A stretch of DNA of 64,000 nucleotides from Parelaphostrongylus tenuis (lineage: Eukaryota; Nematoda; Chromadorea; Rhabditida; Metastrongylidae): positions 62,001 to 126,000 of the forward strand of contig JAHQIW010000411.1 in NCBI GenBank assembly GCA_019055375.1, read 5' to 3'. A model generated the notes under the pieces. It did not search any database. It worked only from the letters and a program-made list of their open reading frames with translations, and was not told the origin of the DNA. Below are positions 55,215 through 64,000 of this stretch, one piece after another (the stretch's first letter is position 1; every line of letters starts with the position of its first letter). The position numbers and the translations under genes were made by a program.

Positions 55215-55368
55215 AGTCACAAACCACCTTCAGCACGAATGTGCTGTAGATGGTAGCCGTGCGAATTGTTGGCCACGCATTCATAATCACCAGCGTCCAG
55301 GATGCTGGTCGGGTCTATGGCTAGGTGAGATGCCACCGAATGCACAGTAATTTCGGTCCGAATCTGAA
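55215..55368 (-). pseudogene. Immunoglobulin (I-set) domain exon with frameshift
   Basis: After an acceptor (GGCTGTTCAG) near 55369, the minus strand reads ITVHSVASHLAIDPTSILDA, GDYECVANNSHG: the L.I......DAG.Y.C.A.N..G core of an I-set immunoglobulin fold, including the second disulfide cysteine. The expected G strand is found in the next frame (ATIYSTFVLK) and is followed by a GT donor, so a one-base frame change lies at about 55258. It could be a pseudogene or a sequence error in a real multi-Ig protein (muscle giant or cell-surface type). No neighbouring Ig exons were found. Confidence 0.55.
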
Positions 55369-55744
55369 CAGCCACACTGCAGTAGTTATTTCTAAATTTT
55401 TCATGATCAAATAAGTGGACTCAAGGGTGATGAACAGCTACATCATAGATCTCAGATCACAAGTTTAATAATACGCATTTCAAGAGCACCAAAATTTTGC
55501 TCTCTTCAATTGTTCAAAAATACTCTGAAATAGTGTAATGGAAACTTTAGCAATACAATGTTAATGAGAAGCACGACACGAATGCGAAAGTACTGGCTGG
55601 TCTTTCTCAATTCAGGACAGAATTTCCTAGTAAAATGCTCACTTTACACCTGAAGGCTTCTATAAAATAATTTCATTACCGATTATGATACCGATATTGT
55701 ATCACTATTATCACCCGTCGTCCCGTTGGTCATCTAGTGAGCGC

Positions 55745-56065
55745 TAGTATACTTAGTGCAGCCAGTGGTGCACTGCTCGCTCTATGAGTTCGTTAAGCAT
55801 CATATCTACAGTTTTCGTAGTTCTAATAATCAGGTATCTGATTCTACTCCTTTCAACATGCGGAGGAATTCACTCGGCAACGCTTCTAATCCATCGGTTG
55901 TCGTCCAAACGCATTACGTGCTTGAGTCATGCGTGATATTCGACAGTTCGCTATGCAGGACTGTGTCTGCAAGTTTTGGTCGTTGGCATAAGTCAGAAAT
56001 TCGAATTCTTTCTCATCCTAGCAGAATACGGAAGACTTCTAACATTGACCTTTCCACTTAACATT
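55745..56065 (-). pseudogene. RTE-type C-terminal relic
   Basis: A minus-strand frame contains KHVMRLDDNRWIRSVAE and IPPHVERS. This matches (G)HVMR..D.RWT.AV.(D/E)WIPRD.KR in RTE polyproteins. Stops interrupt it and no GRPPTRW block follows. Confidence 0.6.
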
Positions 56066-56153
56066 CAATGACTCCAAGTAATTCCTCATCCTGCTTACGT
56101 ACCGACCCAAAAAGCAAAAGTCCAAGTTTTTCACTTCATACTCGAATTTTTGA

Positions 56154-56420
56154 CTACATAACCAAAAGTGAAAGCAAATGAATTGTGGAATCATTTTTAA
56201 GCTTACTCGTATGCCTGGACGAAGCTGTATTTGAGCACCATCCTTGTACCATCGTAAATCTGGTCAGAGGGGACCCGTATGCTTCGCAGAAGAGCTTCAA
56301 TTTGTATCCAAGACGAAAGTGCACCTTGAAGAAGCTGTGTCGTATAATGCGCGGACCCTGGAAATCACAGATTTTATACCGATTTTTTTTCGTGAGATTG
56401 GAATCCATCTTCAACTTGTA
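56154..56420 (-). pseudogene. Possible reverse transcriptase fragment
   Basis: An open minus-strand frame of 86 codons includes LGYKLKLFCEAYGSPLTRFT, MVQGWCSN. The ending resembles the (PF.V..GVRQGC.LSP) region of non-LTR reverse transcriptases, and it lies upstream of the RTE C-terminus at 55745. An alternative reading as a piggyBac-like segment is possible. Weak. Confidence 0.3.
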
Positions 56421-57089
56421 GTTTCCTCTAACAGCGTCTTCTTTCTAGGTGTGAGTGCTCAACGCTGTAGCGAGAAGTGCCCTCGATACATGAAAACATC
56501 AGTGTCTTGATTCTACGCGTGGGCTCATAAAGTCCTTCATTTAACCGAGTTTGGCAGTTGGTGCCAGACTGGTCTAAGAAGGTAGAAACACTGACTTGAC
56601 ACATTGATAGATTAGTACGAGTCATTGTATGAGCTAGTTATGCATTTCATCATCCCTGCGAATTTTGAAGTCATATACATAGCGCATTCTCCTAGGGCTG
56701 ATTAGGACCGAATGGTTTATCCTTCATTGTTCATGACTGAGCATAATATTCAACACAACAATCATGCTCATGAATTACATCCAGAACTACCACGATTTGA
56801 AGCAATTTGCAACTAGAAAAAAGAATGCTTCTTTGCTGAAGAAGATGGACGACAAATCAATGGAACAGTGAAAGTCATGTACTAACTGATTCTTTCCTCT
56901 AAACTCAACGTCATTCATTTTCATGCTGACTTTTTTCGCCTGAATCAAGAGTGAAAAGCTGTACATTATGCCCGCTTTATTTCTACAAAACGACCTTAGC
57001 TTGTTAATTTTAGTAGCCTCGCGATGACAACATGAAACTTTGAGAATTAGTGAAGAATAGCTTTCATATTCGATGGTCAGTTAAAAAGG

Positions 57090-57850
57090 CTCACGGGTTC
57101 TTTTTGATTAAGAGGGAACAATTAAAAACCGATCTCATCCCCTGAAGAAAAACTTTTCATAGGAGTGTTAGTAACCATTCGAAGACTGAGACTCGATGCT
57201 ACAGCCCCAGGTCGCCACTTTCTCGAGACGTTGTAGAGTTCAGATCAAAATCATTTCGTCCTCACCTCTCCTTCATTTTTTCACGCATATACGCTGAAGC
57301 TAAAATTCTGTGTAGAGTTTTCGTAGTATCTTAGTCCAAGCATTTTATCTAGAGTTTCTTTCGAAGCGGAGAAAGAATTCTAATTGACTAACAGAACATC
57401 GCTCGTCCCGTTTCGTCGCCCCGCCCCTACGAGGCTCCCGCCTTGTCGGATAGCCTGTAAGCAACGTTACCAAAAATGTAGAACTTGATTTTATTTTCCC
57501 TACTAAATCGTATTACCAAAAATAAGCACATAGCCAGAATCAGAAAACATTACATTAGCAGACGATTACTAATAGTCCACAGAATGAGCTCTGTCCGGCG
57601 AGATTTCAAGCACAAATCAAAAGTACCAAAGGAGATTGAAAGATCAAAAGAACTTTTCGAAAATCAAACACATCATTGAGTTCTTTGAAGCTTGTGCTAT
57701 AGTATGAGTACTAGCACTCTGAGGAGGGAGTTTTGTCCAGCGAGATATAAGCGCGATAAGAGAAAAAAACAAGTGGTTTCTATGAAGCATGATTTTATTT
57801 TGAATTTTACAGCGTTGTAAAGGGATATTTTCGTTTCCTCTCCTAATCAG
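57090..57850. repeat. Dispersed repeat, rearranged copy (A, inverted C, inverted B)
   Basis: 57090-57240 matches segment A of 37680-37810 in direct orientation (GGGAACAATTAAAAACCGAT, GCTACAGCCCCAGGTCGCC). 57250-57480 matches segment C inverted (CGAGCGATGTTCTG and AACGTTGCTTACAGG on the minus strand). 57560-57820 matches segment B inverted (CACAAATCAAAAG, TGAGTTCTTTGAAGCTTGTG, GAGTACTAGCACTC). The B-C block is therefore inverted relative to the other copy. Confidence 0.65.
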
Positions 57851-58019
57851 AAAGGACCGGCTTAGAAAGCATTCCTCTGATTTAGAAGGCGTCAGGCACA
57901 GATAGAACAGAAATCGCGGCAGTCCATCTCAGGATTAAAACGTAAACAGAAGAACTCAAGAAGTGCATTTTGCACGAACTGGTACTTCTCGATAACCTAA
58001 AATCTTCAATCTATGTCGC

Positions 58020-58205
58020 TACTTGTCGCGGCGTGCATGGAGCCGTGCTCCACTTCCAACCTTTTCCGGCGGTCAACGGAGAGCGCCACAGTCAGGTTAT
58101 CCTCGATACTGTAAGAAATTTTGCTCAACCAGTATTCTACGGCGTTCAAGAAAAAGAGGAAAACACGAATTGAATGCTAGAAGCACTGGGATCTGCGCAG
58201 GAAAA
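58020..58205 (+). repeat. SINE family 2 copy, 5' part decayed
   Basis: GTCGCGGCGTGCATGGAGCC, GGCGGTCAACGGAGAGCGCC, CAGTCAGGTTATCCTCGATA and the tail CCAGTATTCTACGGCGTTCA, AGAAAAAGAGG, GAATTGAATGCTAGAAGCAC, TGGGATCTGCGCAG align with 26365 and 39703. Confidence 0.7.
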
Positions 58206-61140
58206 AAGACTTTGTGAAGACGGATTCTTAAAATGACAAAGTATGTTAGTACCCTCAAAAGAAGCTTGTAAATAAATTTTCCTTCAAGGATAAAAACAGA
58301 ACAAGTATGTTTCAGTGAGAAGTGTGACCCACTCCTGCACATTTTTAGCATAGTTCTTCTGAACTATCATGCTTTTCAGTCTCGCATTATGAAATCATGA
58401 AAAACATTTGAAATGATAAAAAAGAAGTAAAAAAAGTCAAGACTTTGGTGATTTAAAAAAAATGCCAAAAAGGCAAAAGAATTTGAGTAAACGTGTTCAG
58501 ACGTTTTCGTCCTTGGAGAAGTGAAGCTCATCGTCGTTGACGTGATGATAACGAGAAGCGTTGGAGAAGTAGACGAGCGTCAGTATCAGATAGCTACGCA
58601 TTTCGTCGTCTACATGGACAGAAAATTCGGTAGATATGATAACTGCAGGGAGGCTGACACTGGAAACTGTAACTATACATTTGATAATAAAATTAAGTCT
58701 ACAGTGAAATCGAGCAAAATCGCAGTTAGAACTTGAAGGATGTAATCTAATGAAGAAAAAAACAGAGGACTGATAAAGTTATACGAACATGCCCAATATT
58801 TAGGCTTTGTTAGACTAATAATATGAATACCAGAGAAAATGAGAAAGACATCTATAAGTCTATTTTTCCAGAGTTGAAGTTAAAGTACTGTTTCGTTTAA
58901 TCAGTTGCAGTCGAATCTGACTTCCAAACTGACAGATGCGGAATGATTAATAGATTATATTTGAATTTCGTAAATTAGAAACTAATCAGCAGTATTCTTG
59001 GGAAACGCAAAATCCACTGAGCAATTCTTAAGAAACGACAATACTCTGACCAGAAACCAGTAGGATCCGAATCTTATAATAGGCAAAGTAGTCTCTCATC
59101 CACCGTCAATCACAGTGCGGCATTAGATAAATAGCTATTTGAATACCAATGACAGTGCCAGATAGGAGTCTAATCGAAACCAATCAGCAAACGTAATGAT
59201 TGCAAGAGTAACTGTTCACATACTTTGAAATGAAAGTCGGTTTAGTGAGTTATAGCTGCTCACATTAACTACAGCAGTTTTGTGACATGTTCCTAAAATT
59301 CAAAAGAGATTGCTTCGATTTGGATACTCTAGCCAAACAATGGCGAGGGTCGCAGCGCTATTTCGGCCGTCATCATCATCATCAAACCGATGGCAGCGCG
59401 CTGAATACTCAATGAAGGAAACGAGCTAGCCCACGTACACAAAAAGTCATTCCGTTCAGAATCTCCGTATTCTCATCATCCAATTTCTGGAGCCCATTTC
59501 GGCTTCTCATTCCTCTTCTATATTCGACTTTGTTTATAATTTAGACAAAAGTGGAATCATCTCATTATAAAACTAACTAGCAAGGTAATAGCGTTTTAGC
59601 AAGTACACCAAGAATAGAAGACCGCATTTCGGAGAAGAAAGATCATTTGTTACTTACGATAACCTATGAGCAAGCAGAATCCACTAGATAGATAATCTAA
59701 AAGCAATTATTCTACACGGGCATTCATAATTGCACTCTCCGGAAATTGCATAGCTTTCAGTAAACATTAGGATAATTCTCATCTACAATATTTTGGTCCG
59801 CAAAAAGTCGAGAACCCATTTTCTTCGTAGAATTATTAGCTCTAGCTGCAGAATGATCAGTCAGTTCACTCTAACTATTCAATATATTTCGTTGAATCAG
59901 GGAGAAGTAACACACAATGTGTATCAAGTTTTAGAGCTCCCCTTATCGATATACCTGCCACGAATTCCTTTCGATTTCAACTCTATGAAATCGGTAGTTG
60001 ACAGACGAAAAAGTAAACAGTCTCTTTGGATTCTACACCCATGTTTGTTTAAGAACAAATTTGGAAAGACAATCACACGCTTCAGATAGAAAATTAGCGA
60101 TTATAGTTGATACCTATGATATGCTCACTCGATTTGTCAACATATTTGACTACATTTCTGTTTGAAGGAGCTAATGGGATCTCATGAAAGTCGTGCATAA
60201 ATCTACACTTCTCAGTTTACTGAAATTCATACTGCTGGAATGACCACATTATATGTCATATACATGCCGCCAAGTTATAATCTTCATTCCGTGACTTTAA
60301 GAAAATTTCCGTATTCTTGGATAAAAGCTGATTGAGGCTATTTATTTCGACTAAAATTACGTCTTATTTGAGTATTATCTTAAGCAGCTTAGAAAAGAGA
60401 CGATCAAGATGATCGCTCATCCTACACTCCTGAGTCGTGGTTCTAAAATATGACGACAAGATACTCTTCTATGAATAATAGAACGACAGATTTGAAAGCT
60501 TGAAGAATTTTTTATGACTTCAAAACGGCATCCACCTTCTGATAGTAGCAAAAACAAAATGCTACAGATGCATGCTTTTCGGATTTGCAAATTTTTTTTT
60601 GATATTTCCAAAACGCTTTGTTCTCGGTTGGAATGTAGTACTGCTCAAAAAATTTGGGTATTTTTACAACTTAAGCAGCAATACAATAATGAATTGAAAG
60701 AGTCTACATAAAGGTGAAACATTTAATATTTGTGATGACTGTCGTTTGAATAAGGAGTAAGGAAGAAGAGTGCAACGTGTATTAGCGTATGAATGCATTT
60801 GACATTTGAATGCAATTGACGGCTTTTAAGAGCACGAACACCCTCGAGGCTTAAATCGGATCAACATTGTCGAAGTCGAGAGTAGCGCTGAGTTATTAAC
60901 CAAGCACATGTACCATGTATGCTGTGATTCCACATCATATTTGAGTCTTTAAAGAAATTCCAGAGCCATTCAATTACTTCAAATGATATGTTGATCAATA
61001 GATCCAACTAGGGTACGGCTAGAGGTGCTCTGCAATGCCCAATACGTTTTACTCGTTTAAACAAGAAGCTGTGGAAATTTTTTGGAAGTTCCATTTTTTG
61101 CCATTTTCGTGTCATTTTTTATTGATAGTTTTTGTATATA
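58206..61140. other. Long intergenic stretch, no recognised gene
   Basis: AT-rich with only short frames. A 71-codon plus-strand frame (58521-58736) and a 98-codon one (59793-60089) show no recognisable domain. No repeat family seen above recurs clearly here. Confidence 0.4.
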
Positions 61141-61149
61141 TTTATCTAA

Positions 61150-61600
61150 TTCATCAATTGCAGCTTCAAAATGACTACAGAACAGTATGATTCGCTTATG
61201 TTACTCCGCCATTGTTGGTGAAAAGGTTTAACATTTTTAGAGCCGCGATGAAATTAATGACGGTGAAGGTGCTGGTACGGCGACTAAATCGACTGTGGGC
61301 AGATGGTTTTAGCGATTCAAAGAAGGTAATTTTGATTTCAAAGACGTGCCTTGTTCTAAACGGCCATCTGTTTAGGACGAATGTGACTTTCAAGTCGCTT
61401 TCGACGTTGGATGTTTTCATCGCACACTTGTGATTTGTCTGAAGAGCTTGGTGTTTTGCAGCGTACCGTTGTCAACAAGTTGTACCGATTTAATTTTGTC
61501 TAGAAGAAGCCTCGCCAGGACCCGTATAAGCTTTATTCGACAATCTGTCTCTTACGACTAATGCAACATATGTTGAGCGGCTGTCGATTTGAATTATTGA
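61150..61600 (+). pseudogene. mariner transposase relic (N-terminal half)
   Basis: Joined plus-strand frames show GEGAGTATKSTVGRWF followed by RFKEGNFDFKDVP and KRPSV. This matches the mariner helix-turn-helix G.GT...TV.RWF.RF..G.F.L.D.PRSGRP. Then LSEELGVLQRTVVNKLYRF matches the second DNA-binding subdomain (.LA..LGVS..TV..HL...). Stops and frame changes occur throughout, and the catalytic domain is not seen. A separate subfamily from the relics at 1150 and 35120. Confidence 0.75.
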
Positions 61601-61929
61601 ATAAGATGAAGAATCATGTCAAGAGTTTTTTGATTCAAAGGAGTCTGAATGATACTTTGAGCAGATCCGTAATCTTACAGAACGATGGCAGAAGGTTGTG
61701 GACAATGGTGGTTTATACTCTGCAGGGTAGTTATCGTTGCTTTTGCTTTATATATGCTCATAAAAACGAAACTTTCGAAATTTTCCAATACTTTTAGTTC
61801 ATCCCTAGGTACTCCGAATCCACATTCAGGCCTTATAAACCGCGCCGCTTTTGAAGGGGGTCAAATTGATTCCAAGACTTGTTTAGAAGTGGATTCACTG
61901 GTTTTTTTTATACCTTTGTAGACGTCCGT

Positions 61930-63690
61930 ATGGCATTATATAGGAGGAATATGCATTTAATTTCCCATCGCCCCTAATAAAGATCGATCAGCGTCTAAGA
62001 CTGCCACGATTTTTGGACACTTTCGTTAATATTTGATTAGATTGATGATGGAGAGCGTATATGATTTCTTTCACTAAAGTTAATATAATACTGAAGTATA
62101 ACCTTCATAGACCCGAAATAAGAGCAAAAATTGTTTGGAACATTTCTAAAACCGACTTACCTTCAATCATGAAACTGTCAGTCAATTATTCCTTCAATGT
62201 TTAGGCATACATTAATGAATAAAAGTTCGCAGTCGTGTCGGTTTTCTTTCAGTCCTTTTCGGTAAAGTTGTTTTCAAGGTAATGTTGCACTTTGTGGTAA
62301 ATGCAATGATACTGACCGCTGCTGCATGGAATGCTCCGTGAAAAACAAAAGTTATCGAGGGAGATCACTATTATAAACAACCTTCCAGCATATACGGCCA
62401 TGACTGAGTGAGGTTTTTCATACAAGCCTTGCTATCCTAGAACGATTTCATTCTAAAGAAAATGAAGGCGAAGATCCACAGCGGTAACAAATAGCTGTGG
62501 ACAATCGACTCGTGTCGTCGATTCTGAACTAGACGAAGACGTTGAACATTAGGAGAATTGATGCTGTGTATCCGCCTCGTGGTATTACTTGAATCCGAAA
62601 GAAAGCTAATGTTTAGTGTTTCCGAGGTTAGAGGAAAGTCGGTTTTTACAAGCTTTCAAGATAATTTTGCTGTTTTAGAACAATTTGTACAGCACATGTA
62701 CGAACAGCGCTCACGTAATGGATTCCCCAGAATTCACTATCGCCTGCACGAGTTTAACAAATGAGAGCGCAATAATGAGAGCTGTTTTTTTAGAAATCTT
62801 ATGAAAACAGAAAGCTAAGGTCTGCATGACTTGAGGATTTAACAATACATCTCTTCAAACGAGAATCTCACCTTGTCAACATAAATAATTGTGCAAATAA
62901 TTTTCGCAGGTCATTTGGTTGCTAAAGGTGCAACATTTGCCATCGACACTTGTCGTCGTGTCATTCATTGTCTGCAACGGAAGTCTAAAACTTTACTGTG
63001 TATATGCCGGTGACAATCTTATGATCTATTTGACAATGAAAAAAAAACATAATTTAGACAAAAGATAAATCGCATTGTCTAATATTATCGTGGTGTACAT
63101 CTCCATCGACGGTCGCATAACAAAGTTGCACGCCAACCTAAGTAATAAAGGCATGCCTAAACAATTTCTAATGACGTCTATCATATATGAAGGAAGAGAT
63201 TGTGAGAAACGTTCCTCGTATACTTGGGTGCAAAAGTATTAATAGAAGGAACTCAGGCGAACGAACTCTGAGCGACATGACACTGCGATACCCTTCTTCA
63301 GTATCGAAAAATTAGCGATATGAGGTTATTTTGTAGATGTCATTTCCAAAATGATCATTCCAGCACGAAGAAAGACTCCATCTCATTAATCTTTCGCAAC
63401 GTGGCAGCGCTATTAAAAGATATCTGGAAGGAACACGCACGCACATAAATTTAGTGATACTATTTAGTTCAGCGCACGAGGGAAGGAGATGCATGGTAAC
63501 GCTTACTTGTAATCAGTACGAGAATCCCTAACCCTTCAAATCAAAAATATCTGATGACTTCACATGGGCACACTTTTATTCTAATTTCTGATCTGAGGCG
63601 GGCACATTTCGAGTCTTACGTGAACTTCGTCAGGTGACCTTACATTCTGGAATGTAAACGAACAAAACGGTAGGTTTTTAGGATGATACC
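61930..63690. other. Intergenic, mostly unrecognised
   Basis: No supported gene. At 63590-63640 the minus strand reads CTGACGAAG...CGAAA, loosely like a decayed hammerhead, but stems are not convincing. At 63310-63440 a minus-strand frame follows a CCAG acceptor-like site but has no partner. Confidence 0.35.
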
Positions 63691-63698
63691 TAAATCGA

Positions 63699-64000
63699 CT
63701 ATCCAATAATCTCGGCATTGTTCAGTAATTCACAGTTTGTTCTTGGTAAATCCAATACGAGGATGTTATAATCAAAATCATTTGTTATAAGATGTACATT
63801 TGAAGCATCATACCACAGCTGAAAAGCAGTGAGAACAGCGATTTCATCTAGGTTGCGCATTTCGAATAACTGCAAGGACGACTTATTCAATGTTGATATG
63901 TACTAACCAGATTAAACCCGTTCAAGGTTTGTTGTTGACAGCTACGATAGTTTATATCGGAGAAAGGTGGTAGCAGAGCGATGATCTCGGTGATCATGGT
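63699..64000 (-). CDS. 3' end of an unrecognised gene, two exons
   Basis: The minus-strand exon 63908-64000 (phase 0, open at the window edge, MITEIIALLPPFSDINYRSC...) is joined by a 38-base GT...AG intron to 63699-63869, which runs LFEMRNLDEIAVLTAFQLWY, DASNVHLITNDFDYNILVLD, LPRTNCELLNNAEIIG and a stop. Both exons stay in the same frame across the intron, giving 87 codons. The F..W(F/Y)D...VHL..NDFDY pattern suggests a folded domain, but I do not recognise the family. The intron is very short even for a nematode. The 5' part lies beyond the window. Confidence 0.5.

Noticed and set aside
63580..63650. CTGACGAAG...CTCGAAA on the minus strand as another hammerhead.
   Set aside because: Stem II pairs only three bases with a mismatch at its base, and no stem I or cleavage site can be drawn.
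1..64000. CRISPR arrays, bacterial promoters, riboswitches or prophage.
   Set aside because: No regularly spaced repeats, no operons and no ribosome-binding sites; exon structure and SINE content show eukaryotic DNA.

Overview
This window looks like nuclear DNA from a nematode, most likely a strongylid or hookworm-like species. Two host genes with short-exon, AG/GT-bounded structures can be read from the sequence. Around them are decayed copies of RTE-type non-LTR retrotransposons, mariner and piggyBac DNA transposons, several tRNA-derived SINE families and long CATATA-type microsatellites. The species assignment is inferred from protein similarity and repeat types, not from a database search. 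No bacterial operon, CRISPR array or viral gene set was seen.

Host genes, all on the minus strand. (1) At 29226-39358, 18 coding exons join in frame, except for one ambiguous splice, into about 787 codons matching CLEC16A (GOP-1 in Caenorhabditis elegans), an endosome/autophagy/mitophagy adaptor. The initiator ATG, the FPL domain and the central conserved blocks are present; the last exon is unresolved. (2) At 15645-22868 there is a small GATA transcription factor whose zinc finger is rebuilt across a splice junction at 16183/15876. (3) At 63699-64000 lie the last two exons of an unrecognised gene running off the right edge. (4) At about 55215-55368 there is one immunoglobulin-domain exon with an apparent frameshift. 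(5) One good tRNA-Asn(GTT) lies at 43610-43682, with decayed relatives beside it.

Layout. 0-7 kb: SINE copies, a mariner relic and unrecognised DNA. 7-13.6 kb: RTE fragments, a hammerhead-like motif, SINEs and a 2.9-kb dead piggyBac element between TTAA sites. 13.6-23 kb: tandem repeats and the GATA gene, with mobile elements in its introns. 23-29 kb: an RTE relic, microsatellite and two related inverted-repeat elements. 29-39.4 kb: the CLEC16A gene, its introns filled with mariner-derived foldback elements, SINEs and a mariner transposase relic. 39.4-46 kb: SINE, foldback elements, the tRNA-Asn cluster, the best hammerhead ribozymes and a satellite-like array. 46-57 kb: a repeat array related to the piggyBac end, and RTE relics. 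57-64 kb: rearranged repeats, a mariner relic and mostly unrecognised DNA.

The most interesting observation is a set of type I hammerhead ribozyme motifs (CUGANGA...GAAA with compensating stems I and II). They sit in the terminal inverted repeats of short foldback elements, minus-strand at the left end and plus-strand at the right end. At least two (44381-44441 and 44684-44745) keep every core nucleotide.
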